Part shown: piece by piece, positions 26,695 through 36,011 of the stretch
How positions within the stretch are numbered: position 1 is the first letter of the stretch
Layout of the letters: each line of letters opens with the position of its first letter
Notes under the pieces: model-generated
Seen by the model: only the letters and a program-made list of their open reading frames with translations
What the model was told of the DNA's origin: nothing
Database searches by the model: none
Position numbers and translations under genes: made by a program
Source of the DNA: JBDIAG01 sp047974565
GTDB lineage: Bacteria; Actinomycetota; Actinomycetes; Actinomycetales; CAWJMD01
Reading direction: 5' to 3'
NCBI GenBank assembly: GCA_047974565.1
Contig: JBKECN010000019.1
Span: 129,151 to 193,150, forward strand
DNA length: 64,000 nucleotides

Positions 26695-27579
26695 TCAGAA
26701 CAGCGGGATGTCGATCGCATTCACCGAGAAGGTACCGCTCGAGGACGAACCACCCTTCTTGCCGCCCCTACCGGTGCCTGGCGAACTCACGGTGTAGCGG
26801 TAGGTCCCAGTCGCGGTGGCGGTGAGGTCGAAGAAATCCCCCGGTTCGTAGGTGAATGTGGCGCCCGGTGCCAGATAGGGGCTGACGCGCTGCCCAGCAA
26901 CGATGTTCCCGCTCGGGCCGGTGATGACGATGTCGGCGCTCACCGTGGTCCAGCGACGGCTGGTGTTCGTGACGACGATGCTGCCGGTGCTCACGTGACC
27001 AGTACGCGTGGCGTCGCCGGGAGCGAAGATGATGTGCCGCAGGTGGGAGCCGGACGCTCTGCAGCCGGACTGACTGCACAGGTAATCGGTGATCTCCTTG
27101 GCGGCGTATCCTCGGCCGACGGCCGCAGCGACCGTGCCGTTCACCGGCACTGCGTAGATGGCGGCGGCTTCGGCCAACGTCGAATCCGGAGTGACGCCGT
27201 CGATAGTCGAATAGCCGGACTGGTTCTCAAACTCGAGCACCTCGACCACGTCGTCGTAGAAGTAGACGACTGTGTACCCACCGCTGCCCGCGTTTGGGAT
27301 CGCACAGGTCGAGACGTCGGCGCACTGGTCCGCGCCCAACGTCCGCACGACATCGGTCTGGGCCATCCCGATCGACAGCCGCTGTGGCAACCCGACTCCC
27401 GGGGTCAGGGTGGCATCGGCTGCCGCGTTTGCAGTCGGTGCCGCCGCCAGTCCGAATACCACAAGGCCCGCCCCCACGGCTCCCGTCCTGAGGAATCCCG
27501 TTCTGAGGACTCGTGACGGACGTGCAGATCCGATGTGAGTATTCGCGTGGGGGCGAGCTGGCAGAGCGGTGCGGCGCAT
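26695..27579 (-). CDS. Secreted protein of unknown function
   Basis: This 294-aa protein has an N-terminal signal sequence (VGAGLVVFGLAAAPTANAA) with a likely cleavage site after residue 50. The mature part has a Cys-containing region (DQCADVSTC; CSQSGC) that could form two disulfides, a repeated alpha/beta pattern resembling a periplasmic repeat, and a C-terminal beta-rich segment (residues 190-294) like an Ig-type domain. I recognise no family. AGAGGAA lies about ten bases upstream of the ATG. It is convergent with the MBL-fold gene, 29 bp apart. Confidence 0.6.
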   Translation of the reverse strand: MRRTALPARPHANTHIGSARPSRVLRTGFLRTGAVGAGLVVFGLAAAPTANAAADATLTPGVGLPQRLSIGMAQTDVVRTLGADQCADVSTCAIPNAGSGGYTVVYFYDDVVEVLEFENQSGYSTIDGVTPDSTLAEAAAIYAVPVNGTVAAAVGRGYAAKEITDYLCSQSGCRASGSHLRHIIFAPGDATRTGHVSTGSIVVTNTSRRWTTVSADIVITGPSGNIVAGQRVSPYLAPGATFTYEPGDFFDLTATATGTYRYTVSSPGTGRGGKKGGSSSSGTFSVNAIDIPLF

Positions 27580-27992
27580 AGGAGTTGGTTCCTCTCGATG
27601 AATGCCTGTGCAGAGCTATCTCTACGCCGGTCCAGCCGCTGAAACACGCTCTCGAGGTGATCGGTAAGAGGTCGGTAAGGATCGGTGTCGCTGACTTTCT
27701 TGGCCTGGCCTTCCTGGAGCACAGACGGCGCGTACCACCACCGGGTGCCCAGCTGGAAGCAACTGCGCTCGCTGCCGGTGACGCCCGGGCCAGCCCGGCA
27801 GGCTCGAGCGTCGCCGTCGACACGTCCACCACCGTCTGTGAGCAGGAGAACCGGCCACGTGAGTGGTCGCGCTTCGGGCCGGACATCCAGGCCTCCTCGC
27901 CGAGTGGCCACGTCGGGGGACGTCGCGTGGATGCCCACCCAGTCTTGAGCAGCCGCGCCGGTGCAGCGTCGGTCGGCGGCCCAGCCGCCAGC
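27580..27992. other. Intergenic interval, direct repeats only
   Basis: No convincing gene is present in this 413-bp gap. Bases 27659-27686 contain GGTAAG and ATCGGT repeated in direct orientation (ATCGGTAAGAG, GTCGGTAAGG, ATCGGTG), which could bind a response regulator. It lies upstream of the secreted protein on the minus strand. Confidence 0.4.
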
Positions 27993-29399
27993 TCATTCCC
28001 CGCTGGCGCCCACCTGCCCGCCAACACTCGACGGCTGGGCTGCCGGGGCGGGTTCACGGCCGGCAGGCTGGCCTGGGCTCATTCCCCTCGCCTCGACGGA
28101 CACCAGAGTTCGACGATGGGCGGTACTCGCCACGGCGAGCGCGGCCAACACAGTGACAACGACGAACGGATGGTCGACAAGCACATTCGCCAGCGGTTCG
28201 AGGGGATTCGCCGCAAGCACCCCGACGCGCTCGGCGAACCACGCAGCGGCCAGCACCAGACCCGTGGCCGCGAGGCCGGTGCGCAGCGCGCCATAGTGGC
28301 GGGTCCGGCTGATCGCGATGAGCGATGGCATCACCAGCGCCACCACGAGAAGTTGGGTCACTTCGACTCCGAGGTTGAAGCCGAGCAGGGTGGCCAGCAG
28401 GTGGTCCCGGCCAAGACCCAGATCTGCGAGCAGCGTCGCGAAGGCCAACCCGTGCAACAGGCCGAATCCACCGGCGATCAGTACCTCGCCTCGATGCACC
28501 AGTGGCCGGATCGCGTGGATGGCCGAGACCAGCACGGACAGCGCGATGCCGGCCTCGACGATCCGAGTGGGCACGTCGACCAACCCGAACGCTCCCAGCG
28601 CAAGAGTGAGGGAGTGCCCGACAGCGAAGGCGGTCACGACGTGGACGACGCGTAGGGTCGCGCGCCGCACCTCCTGACGGCCCGTCCAGCGTCGACCCAC
28701 CTGGATCAAGGGCGCTGGGAGCAGCAGCATCACGAGAAAGAGCAGATGGTCACTCCCGGCACCGATGTGATGGATGCCGAGCCCGATGGCCGGGCCGAAA
28801 CCCTGGGCGCCTGGGTCATTGCCGGCTTCGGCCACCGGTGATTCGGCCGGTCGAACGGGCACCGAGTCGGTCTGCCACGAGAGCATGGCCAACTCCGTGT
28901 AGTCCCCGGTGGCTGCGTACCGCCCGAAGACGAAGATGCGATGCGAGGCAAGCTTGTCCACGATGGCGTCGTCGTGGAACACGAACGAGCCAACCTGGCC
29001 CGAGCTCGGGACAAGCTGTGCCTGCAGGACGAGGTTATCGACGCCGTCCACGTTCTCGACGGTGCCGCCGACGACCTGGGTGTGCCAGGTCGAGCCGGGT
29101 TCGGCGGGAGTTGCGCCGTCATCGGTCGCGCTCACGTGTCGGGCCACATAGTCCCGCAGCATGCTCAGCGTGGGTTCGGTCAGAACCGTCTGCGCGGTGA
29201 AGTCCTGGCCGAACGCGGTACTCAGCTCGTCCAGTGGGAGCGACACGTCGGCGTCCACCGCATCGATGCCGACGTCGAGTCGCACCGTGCTGACACTCAT
29301 CGGGTGCGCCGCCGCCGGGGCGGAAAGACCCACGGCGAGGGCCAACCCGGCCAGCGCGACGGCCAGCCGGGTCAGCACCTTCGGTATTGAGGTTTTCAC
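27993..29399 (-). CDS. HupE/UreJ-family membrane protein with periplasmic N-domain
   Basis: This 468-aa protein has a signal sequence (LAVALAGLALAVGLSAPAAA), a beta-rich extracytoplasmic domain of about 170 residues, and then a HupE/UreJ_2-type membrane domain. That domain starts at the signature HIGAGSDHLLFLVMLL and has about seven helices. HupE/UreJ proteins include nickel and cobalt permeases, but the '_2' group with a large N-domain is not well characterised. The C-terminal 30 residues are a low-complexity tail. It lies downstream of a DUF3500 lipoprotein on the same strand, and a cooperating pair is likely. The start is GTG. Confidence 0.8.
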   Translation of the reverse strand: MKTSIPKVLTRLAVALAGLALAVGLSAPAAAHPMSVSTVRLDVGIDAVDADVSLPLDELSTAFGQDFTAQTVLTEPTLSMLRDYVARHVSATDDGATPAEPGSTWHTQVVGGTVENVDGVDNLVLQAQLVPSSGQVGSFVFHDDAIVDKLASHRIFVFGRYAATGDYTELAMLSWQTDSVPVRPAESPVAEAGNDPGAQGFGPAIGLGIHHIGAGSDHLLFLVMLLLPAPLIQVGRRWTGRQEVRRATLRVVHVVTAFAVGHSLTLALGAFGLVDVPTRIVEAGIALSVLVSAIHAIRPLVHRGEVLIAGGFGLLHGLAFATLLADLGLGRDHLLATLLGFNLGVEVTQLLVVALVMPSLIAISRTRHYGALRTGLAATGLVLAAAWFAERVGVLAANPLEPLANVLVDHPFVVVTVLAALAVASTAHRRTLVSVEARGMSPGQPAGREPAPAAQPSSVGGQVGASGE

Positions 29400-29408
29400 G
29401 TCAACACC

Positions 29409-29470
29409 CGATTCACGACCACATTCGATTCACGACGATGCTCGATTCACGACGGTTCTCGGTTCGCAAT
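29409..29470. repeat. 17-bp direct repeats between DUF3500 and hupE-like genes
   Basis: CGATTCACGAC recurs at 29409, 29426 and 29443, an exact 17-bp period, with a degenerate fourth copy at 29460. Spacing near 1.6 helical turns suggests a multimeric protein-binding site or a young tandem duplication. Confidence 0.75.
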
Positions 29471-29535
29471 GACGCCCGCTTCCCAACGAGCTGGGTTCGC
29501 GGGAACCGCGCCACCGGGGAATCCCGCCTGATCGA

Positions 29536-30693
29536 TCAACTGCTCGGGTTCGTGCTGCCGTAGTCGTCATTCTTGTCGCGGTACACACCGTGGTAGTGCA
29601 GGTCCGGGGTACTGCGACTGCGGGTGTTGACCAGCTCGATCCAGACGCGCGGGCCATCGATCCGCAGATACGTGCTCTCGCCATCAACGGTGTCGGAGTT
29701 CGCGTAGGCCACATAGGTCTCGTCGAGTTGGGACTCGTAGGTACTCATGAACGAGGCCGCGAGATCGGAGTTGGCATCGCCGACCCAAGCCTGGATCGCT
29801 GCCTGCACCAGCTGCTGCTGATCAGCTGACAGAGAACTCACCTGGATCCCGGCAGTCTCGGGGAACTCGCCGCTGTCCACCCCCGGTCCCATGAGGATGT
29901 CATCGACCGTGGTCGTCAACTGTGCTGTGGCGAGTTGTTCGTCGGTCAGCGAGTCGAAGACGGCGAAAGCGGTGGTTGCCTTCTCCTTCAAGGGCTCAAT
30001 GGTCTCATCACCCGAGGTGAAGGTCTTCGGTTCGGTCCCGCTGAAGGCGGGGGTGATGCTCGCAGTAGTGCCCAGATAGGTGTAGTTGCGGGCCAGGTGA
30101 TGCCCGCCGAACTGCACCATGAACGGGTCGGTCTCAGACGGCTCACCGAAGAGGGCGATGTTGTAGTCGACATCGGCGCCGAACGCGTCATTGCCGTCTG
30201 CGCTGTTCTGGTTGAGCCAGTCGTCGGCCGCACGAATCGCCTCGACCTGCTCGTAGCCCTGCTCCGATGACATCGTCTCGACCAGCGCCAGCGCGGCAGC
30301 CCGGGACGTGTCATCGAGATCTGTCAACGAGACGCCCATTCGCGGCACCGTCTGCGTCGGGAAGTTCGACCACGTCTGCCGGGACTCATTATCGGAGAAG
30401 TCATAGGTCACGCTCTCCTTGGTGCTCTCGTCGAGCGTATCCAGGAAGGCATTCGCGGCCGCCACGACCTCGGCAGTATTCGCGTCCGCACCGTTCTCGC
30501 CGTCCGTGTTGAGGTCTTGCGCGGTGAAGGTCTGCATACCTCCCCCCTGGCCGGGGCCGCCCGAGTCAGAACTACTCGAACTGCTGGTTGAGCTGGAACT
30601 GGAGTCCGTGGTGTCGGTAGCGCAAGCGGCCATCGATGTGATGAGCGCTGCACCGATCAGAGGCGTTGCGATTGAGCGGGAGATGCGTCTCAT
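29536..30693 (-). CDS. DUF3500-domain lipoprotein
   Basis: This 385-aa protein has a lipoprotein signal with lipobox SMAAC, a Ser/Gly-rich linker, and a DUF3500 domain. Characteristic segments include TWSNFP, the run YNIALFGEPSETDPFMVQFG followed by GHHLARNYT, TPAFSGTEP, and the C-terminal DLHYHGVYRD with paired His. DUF3500 is of unknown function; the conserved His pairs look like metal ligands. AAGGAA lies upstream of the ATG. It precedes the HupE/UreJ-like gene by 136 bp containing 17-bp direct repeats, so the repeats may tune expression of the second gene. Confidence 0.85.
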   Translation of the reverse strand: MRRISRSIATPLIGAALITSMAACATDTTDSSSSSTSSSSSSDSGGPGQGGGMQTFTAQDLNTDGENGADANTAEVVAAANAFLDTLDESTKESVTYDFSDNESRQTWSNFPTQTVPRMGVSLTDLDDTSRAAALALVETMSSEQGYEQVEAIRAADDWLNQNSADGNDAFGADVDYNIALFGEPSETDPFMVQFGGHHLARNYTYLGTTASITPAFSGTEPKTFTSGDETIEPLKEKATTAFAVFDSLTDEQLATAQLTTTVDDILMGPGVDSGEFPETAGIQVSSLSADQQQLVQAAIQAWVGDANSDLAASFMSTYESQLDETYVAYANSDTVDGESTYLRIDGPRVWIELVNTRSRSTPDLHYHGVYRDKNDDYGSTNPSS

Positions 30694-30893
30694 GAAGCGT
30701 TCTGTTCCTTCACGTTCTGGGTCTGTCGACCTATCGGGCGGGCTGATGCTTCGAGCGCGCCGCAGGCTAACGAGCCTTCCTGTGAAGAATCTGTGTATTC
30801 CGGACAGGATGAGCTTTCCGGAGGAACCCGCGGGAAAGCGGGGAGCAGGCTGGGAAGCAGGGAGCGGCGTCGGCTCCGCTAGACCTCCGGGTG

Positions 30894-31130
30894 CGCATTG
30901 CGAGTCTCATTGGCCTACGCCGGGCCACCGCCCAGCGCGTCGGCACACTCGCTCGCCAGCGCCGGGCAACCCGGTGCACCGTGCGACTCTCACTGGCCAT
31001 GCGCCGGGGCACCCGACGCACCATGCGACTCCCACTCGCCAGCGCCGGGGCACCCGACGCACCATGCGACACTCACTGGCCAGCGCCGGGGCACCCGACG
31101 CACCATGCGACACTCACCCGCCAGCACTGG
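30894..31130. repeat. 41-42-bp intergenic tandem repeat
   Basis: A unit containing CGCCGGGGCACCCGACGCAC starts at about 30960, 31002, 31043 and 31084, with a diverged copy at about 30918. It lies between the DUF3500 gene start and the LysR gene stop. The rest of 30694-31159 shows nothing else. Confidence 0.85.
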
Positions 31131-31159
31131 GCCTCGCGGTCACCCGGCCACTCACTGCC

Positions 31160-32110
31160 CTACGTCGCGACTCCAGGCCCGCGCTGCGCCTCGATGGCCG
31201 TGGCGAGTTCGACCAGTCTGCGGCCTGCCGTACCGAGGTCACGCTCCCGCGCCCAGACCGCGCGCAGCGGACGCTCGACCAGCAGGCCGTCCACCATCAC
31301 CGCCCGCAGTTCACCCGCCGCGACAGCAGCCTGCACCGCGTGCTCGCTGAGCACCGCCGGCCCCACCCCGGAGGCGACCGCGACCCGCACTGCGGCGTTG
31401 CTGGCCAGCTCCATCCGGGGCGGGGCCAAGCCCAGGCCCCTGGTGGCCTGCTCGAAGGTCACCCGGGTGCCTGACCCTCGCTCGCGCACCACCAGCCGAG
31501 TGGCAGCCAACTCATCCAACCCCACCGGGCGCGTCCGCCGGGCCCACTCGTGCCCCGGAGCGACCACGACCACGAGCCGGTCGGTGGCCACCACGACACT
31601 GTCCACCTCGACCGCGATGCTGCTGGGCAGATCCGGGCTCTCGATGAAGCCGAGCGCGCCACGGGACACCAGCCGCCCCACCTCGCTGGAGTTGCCAACC
31701 GTCAAGGTGGTCCCCACCTCGGGTTGTTCCAGGCTCAGCGCGGCGAGCCAACGCGGAAGCAGGTCCTCGGCGATCGTCTGGCTGGCGGCCACCTGAAGCT
31801 GACCAGGCGAGTCGTCCGCGAGCGCCTGCACCCCGGCGAGCAGGCGCCGGTTGGCCTCCAGGACGATCCGGGCCCAGTCGACCACCAGCCCGCCGTGCTC
31901 GGTGAGGGTGCTGCCGCGAGTGTCCCGGTGCACCAGCTGCAGCCGCAGATCGCGCTCCAGTCGGCGCAGCGATCGGGTGGCGTTGGGCTGGGCCATGCCC
32001 AACGCGCGAGCCGCCGCGCCTACCCCGCCGTGTTCGGCGAGTGCGACGAGAACTGCGAGATCACCAACGTGCGGCAATCGGTTGAGTGGGAGCGACGTCG
32101 AGCAAGTCAT
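31160..32110 (-). CDS. LysR-family transcriptional regulator
   Basis: This 316-aa protein has an N-terminal winged helix-turn-helix (VGAAARALGMAQPNATRSLRRLE) and a LysR substrate-binding domain. It is divergent from a YeiH-type transporter, the typical LysR arrangement, and resembles the YeiE/CysB-like regulators found beside UPF0324 genes. ATG 32110 was preferred over 32137 because TATCAT lies six bases upstream of it and because an inverted repeat (32120-32138) would otherwise fall inside the gene. It probably controls itself and the transporter. Confidence 0.9.
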   Translation of the reverse strand: MTCSTSLPLNRLPHVGDLAVLVALAEHGGVGAAARALGMAQPNATRSLRRLERDLRLQLVHRDTRGSTLTEHGGLVVDWARIVLEANRRLLAGVQALADDSPGQLQVAASQTIAEDLLPRWLAALSLEQPEVGTTLTVGNSSEVGRLVSRGALGFIESPDLPSSIAVEVDSVVVATDRLVVVVAPGHEWARRTRPVGLDELAATRLVVRERGSGTRVTFEQATRGLGLAPPRMELASNAAVRVAVASGVGPAVLSEHAVQAAVAAGELRAVMVDGLLVERPLRAVWARERDLGTAGRRLVELATAIEAQRGPGVAT

Positions 32111-32181
32111 ACACCAATGATATGTCTTCGATGCCATATTGATGTCTTCTCAGATATGAGTCGAACGACGACAGTGGAGTC
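32111..32181. promoter_or_regulatory. LysR/YeiH divergent control region
   Basis: This AT-rich 71-bp spacer has ATATG at 32120-32124 and CATAT at 32134-32138 as an inverted repeat, fitting the T-N11-A type LysR box. A further ATATGAG lies near 32155. TATCAT on the minus strand (32117-32122) is the likely leaderless -10 of the regulator. Confidence 0.6.
32117..32122 (-). promoter_or_regulatory. -10 element (TATCAT) for leaderless LysR gene
   Basis: On the minus strand TATCAT ends six bases before ATG 32110, supporting that start. Confidence 0.55.
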
Positions 32182-33282
32182 ATGGCAAGCATCGTCACTC
32201 CCCAGCCCACGTCCTCGCCCAGTCCGCGTGACCCGGGGGCTCCGGCGATCACCCGCGGGGCCGTGCAGTGGCGCGGACTGGTCACCCGAGGCGCGTCCGT
32301 CGTTCCCGGCGTCGGCGTCGCCTTGGCCGCAGCCGCGGTGGCCACTGCCTTCACCCTGGCGGTACCGGCCGTCAGCCCGCTGCTGGGGGCGATGCTGCTC
32401 GGAGTGCTCGTCGGCAACCTCACCGGCATCGGGGTGCGGATGCCGCAGCGACTGGCCCCGGGCATGGCGGTGGCGGCTCGCACGCTACTGCGCCTGGGTA
32501 TCGTGCTGCTCGGTCTGCGGCTGGTCCTCCCCGACGTGCTGGCGCTGGGCTGGCCCGTGCTGCTCGGAGTAATCGGCGTGGTGGGCGGCGGGATCGCATT
32601 CACCCTGCTGGTGAGCCGGGCGCTGCGGATCGAGCCGGCCCTGGGCTTGCGGATCGCCTGCGGCTTCTCGATCTGTGGTGCCGCCGCCGTCGCTGCGGTA
32701 GACGCAGCCCAGTCTCGTCGCGAGCCGCGCCACACTGCCACCGCTGTGACGCTCGTGGTGATCTTCGGATCGATCATGATCGTCGCGATGCCCGCCCTGG
32801 CCGTGGCCCTACACCTGGACCAGCGCACGGCTGGGGCTTGGACCGGGGCCAGCGTGCACGAGGTGGCCCAAGTGGTCGCCGCCGGCGCCATCATCGGCGG
32901 ACCTGCGCTCAAGGTCGCGGTCGTGGTCAAGCTGGCCCGGGTGCTCATGCTCGCCCCGGTGCTGGCGGTACTCGGCTGGCTGGAGCGGTCCGCCGCGTCC
33001 GATCAGGCGGCTTCGGGAGCGCGGCGCCCGCCGCTGGTACCGGGATTCGTGCTGGGCTTCCTGGCCATGGTGGCGCTGGCCAGCTTCGGCGTGGTGCCGA
33101 CATCCGTGCTGGCTGCGGCTGGCATCGCGCAGTCACTGCTGCTGGGCGCGGCGATGTTCGCACTCGGCGTCACCGTGCACTGGACGGTGCTGCGGAACGT
33201 GGGGGGCCGCCCGGTGCTGCTGGCGGCGGTGTCAACGATCATCGTCCTGCTGCTCGGTCTGGGAACAGCCGTCCTCGCCTGA
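32182..33282 (+). CDS. YeiH/UPF0324 family putative sulfate exporter
   Basis: This 366-aa integral membrane protein has about ten helices. PF03601 signatures are visible: LLGAMLLGVLVGNL, GFSICGAAAVAA in the middle and TGASVHEVAQVVAAG followed by KVAVVVKLARVLMLAP. The family is often annotated as sulfate exporter, and some members respond to taurine or cysteine sulfur metabolism, but transport is poorly tested. It is divergent from its LysR regulator. The first 30 residues are an unconserved hydrophilic lead, so the true start could be slightly further in. Confidence 0.88.
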   Translation: MASIVTPQPTSSPSPRDPGAPAITRGAVQWRGLVTRGASVVPGVGVALAAAAVATAFTLAVPAVSPLLGAMLLGVLVGNLTGIGVRMPQRLAPGMAVAARTLLRLGIVLLGLRLVLPDVLALGWPVLLGVIGVVGGGIAFTLLVSRALRIEPALGLRIACGFSICGAAAVAAVDAAQSRREPRHTATAVTLVVIFGSIMIVAMPALAVALHLDQRTAGAWTGASVHEVAQVVAAGAIIGGPALKVAVVVKLARVLMLAPVLAVLGWLERSAASDQAASGARRPPLVPGFVLGFLAMVALASFGVVPTSVLAAAGIAQSLLLGAAMFALGVTVHWTVLRNVGGRPVLLAAVSTIIVLLLGLGTAVLA

Positions 33283-33513
33283 GTGTCAGGCGCCGAGGGC
33301 GCATCAGTCACTGCCGCAGGGTCAACGCGGGCAGGTCCTCGGGTGAACGACCAGTCCCTTCGGAGAAGCCTCGGGATCATCCACGCACGTCGTGCCTGGA
33401 ACTCCGAACCGCGCACTTTGGGTCAAGATGGGTCCTAAGCGAGTCATAGACAGCAAGTCTCATTTCGATGGGGCAAAGACCCTTGTAGACCATCGATTGT
33501 CAGTGCCCGTTGG

Positions 33514-33519
33514 TACGTT
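33514..33519 (+). promoter_or_regulatory. -10 element (TACGTT) for leaderless HNH gene
   Basis: TACGTT ends six bases before ATG 33526; no Shine-Dalgarno is present. The upstream interval 33283-33513 holds no other feature. Confidence 0.5.
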
Positions 33520-33525
33520 CGTTCT

Positions 33526-35970
33526 ATGGAAGACCACGGTGGTTGCAGCCCGGCGCCAGCCGACGCCGGCACCGGCCTGCCATCGGCCGGCCAGGCCGAA
33601 GCTGACCCGACACCACCCAGCAGTCCCGGCGCCGGCCTGCCATCGGCTGGCCAGGCCGAAGTTGACCCGACACCACCCAGCAGTCCCGGCGCCGGCCTGC
33701 CATCGGCCTGCCTGGCCACCACCGACGCGACGGCGCCCAGCGAGGCTGACGCTGCTCTCCAACACCCTTCGGGCGCGTCTGCCACTCGAGCGCCCGGCCT
33801 CGATGACGGTTGGTGGGCGGTGCCGGGCTGCGAGCCGCCCGAAGCGGCGCGAGACATCCCGCTGGCCGAGTCAGGCCATCCAGTGGCCGAGCAGCTGATC
33901 TGCCTCGATCGGACAGTTGGCCACCTCGCCGATTCCACCTCAGAGATGGGCGGCTTGACGGCGGGGCATGTCCGCGAGGCGCTGGTCACGCTCGACCGGC
34001 AGGCGCGACGGATCGAGAGCATCCGGTTGGCCTTCGTGCGCGCCAGCCTCGATCACGAACCGGACGGTCAAGCCCATGGCCGGGCTACCCGAGCCGTCCT
34101 GGCCGACCGGTGCTCCCGCGACCGCGGAGCGGCACGCGCTGACGTCCGGGCCGCCGAGCTGATCCATCCTGAACACGGAATCCTGAGGGGGTTCGGCGCC
34201 GCCCTAGCCGCGGGCGAGGTGTCCGCCGCGCATCTGGACGTCGCCCGCAAGGTGGTCGCCAAACTGCCCGCCGCCATCCTGGACGCCCATCGTGAACAGA
34301 TCGATGCCGTGCTGACCGAGCATGCTCGACGCTGGTCACCCCGGCTCTGCGCGGGCCTGGCCGAGCACCTGCTGGAGGTGGTCGATCCCGATCGCGCCGA
34401 TCGCCGGTACCGGGACGCATGCGCCCGGCGAGGGCTGAGCGTGGCCACCGATGCCTTCGGGATGACCGTGCTGCGAGGCCAGCTCGACCCTGATGCTGGG
34501 TTGGAGTTCACCGCCGTGCTCGACCATCTCCTTGCCCTTGACCGCGCCCGACCCGACCTCGTGACGACCGATACCGCCACCCCTGACACTGTCACCCCTG
34601 ACACTTCCGTTACTGACACTGGCACCGCGCAGGCACCCGGTGGAGTCACCAGCCCCCCGACGCCAGGGCACGACGCCGCTGACCCGGGCGCCCCCGATCA
34701 CACCGCACCCGACGCCGGCTCCACCGATGACGACGCTGTCGCCGCCAGCCTCCTCGACACCAGGACCCCGGCCCAACGTCGGGCCGACGCGCTGGTGCGG
34801 ATGGCTCAGTTGGCGGCCGAGCAGCTCGCCCTCGTGTTCGACGAGAAGGGCCTCCCCCGCACTGACGGCCCCGGAGGAGCCATCAACCAGCGCCCAGCCC
34901 GCAGCGTCCCGCACGTGAGTATCACCCTCACCCAGGGTCACGTCGACGCCACATCGAAGCAGCCGATGGGCAGACACGATGTGGACAGCCGGCCCTCAAA
35001 CACGCAGGGCGCCAGCGTCTTCGCCACGCCAGGTGAGACGGACAACACCGGCCAACCCACTCCGAGGTTCGCCGACGCCCGATGCGACTGCGCCCATCAG
35101 TCCCCCGGTGACGTGGAGCCCATCGACCTGGACCCAATCGACCTGGACTCCACCAGCCCTGACATGCTCAACGGGCACACCATCGACCGGCACACGATCG
35201 ACGGGCACACCACCGACCGGCACGCCACCGACGGCCACGCCACCGACCGGGACCCGGTCGGCAGGCACGCAATCAACAGGCACGCCACCGACGAAGGCGC
35301 GAGCCCCGAGCCCGCGATCAGCGGGCGCCAGCTCGACCAGCACACGTTCGATAAGCAAGCCACGACTGAAGTTCGCCGCCGGACCCACAGCCCGGACTGC
35401 TCGGCTCGGCGTGCGGGCGGACCAGTGGCCTGGGCCGTTCTCAGACCAGAATCCCAACCCTGGGCCGTGCTCGGGCCAGAATCCCAACCTCTCCCGGCCG
35501 CCCTGCTCGGGCGAGCGCTCTGCGACGCCGTTCTGGACTATGTCACCCGATCCGGCACCGGGCGGGTCCTCTCGATGCACACCACCGGCCGGCTCGCGAC
35601 CCCGGCCCAAGCCACCGCGGTCGCCGCGCGAGACGGAGGATGCGTCTTCCCCGGCTGCGCCGCGCCACCGTCCATGTGTCAGGTCCACCACGTGCGGTTC
35701 TGGTCTGACGGCGGACCCACCCACATCGACAACCTCGCATTATTGTGTTGGCGACATCATCAGGTGATTCATCATGCCCAGGGGGACAGCCGGCGAGATG
35801 GCTGGCGCCTGATCATGCGGGACGGTCTTGCGTACGCGATCCCGCCGGCCCACATCGACCCCGATCAGCGTCCGATTCGCAACACGCTCCGGCAAGCGAT
35901 CGACGAAACACGGGCGATGGCGATCCAACTCACCATGGACGTCGCGCAACGGGAACACCCACCACCATGA
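33526..35970 (+). CDS. DUF222 / HNH endonuclease (13E12-type)
   Basis: This 814-aa protein has a DUF222 domain (about residues 110-330) and a C-terminal HNH nuclease domain with CVFPGCAAPPSMCQVHHV and NLALLCWRHHQVIHH. These provide the zinc Cys pairs and the H-N-H metal site. Such proteins are multicopy in actinobacterial genomes and behave like a mobile or expanding family. Two repetitive inserts stand out: a 20-residue repeat near the N-terminus (33590-33710, 60-bp units) and HTIDR-type pentapeptides (about 35170-35290, 15-bp units). These lengthen it well beyond the usual 400-500 aa. The target is unknown. Confidence 0.9.
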   Translation: MEDHGGCSPAPADAGTGLPSAGQAEADPTPPSSPGAGLPSAGQAEVDPTPPSSPGAGLPSACLATTDATAPSEADAALQHPSGASATRAPGLDDGWWAVPGCEPPEAARDIPLAESGHPVAEQLICLDRTVGHLADSTSEMGGLTAGHVREALVTLDRQARRIESIRLAFVRASLDHEPDGQAHGRATRAVLADRCSRDRGAARADVRAAELIHPEHGILRGFGAALAAGEVSAAHLDVARKVVAKLPAAILDAHREQIDAVLTEHARRWSPRLCAGLAEHLLEVVDPDRADRRYRDACARRGLSVATDAFGMTVLRGQLDPDAGLEFTAVLDHLLALDRARPDLVTTDTATPDTVTPDTSVTDTGTAQAPGGVTSPPTPGHDAADPGAPDHTAPDAGSTDDDAVAASLLDTRTPAQRRADALVRMAQLAAEQLALVFDEKGLPRTDGPGGAINQRPARSVPHVSITLTQGHVDATSKQPMGRHDVDSRPSNTQGASVFATPGETDNTGQPTPRFADARCDCAHQSPGDVEPIDLDPIDLDSTSPDMLNGHTIDRHTIDGHTTDRHATDGHATDRDPVGRHAINRHATDEGASPEPAISGRQLDQHTFDKQATTEVRRRTHSPDCSARRAGGPVAWAVLRPESQPWAVLGPESQPLPAALLGRALCDAVLDYVTRSGTGRVLSMHTTGRLATPAQATAVAARDGGCVFPGCAAPPSMCQVHHVRFWSDGGPTHIDNLALLCWRHHQVIHHAQGDSRRDGWRLIMRDGLAYAIPPAHIDPDQRPIRNTLRQAIDETRAMAIQLTMDVAQREHPPP

Positions 35971-36011
35971 GTGGTCGACAGCGCCAGGCCGCCGGCGCAA
36001 CCTCAAGGCGG

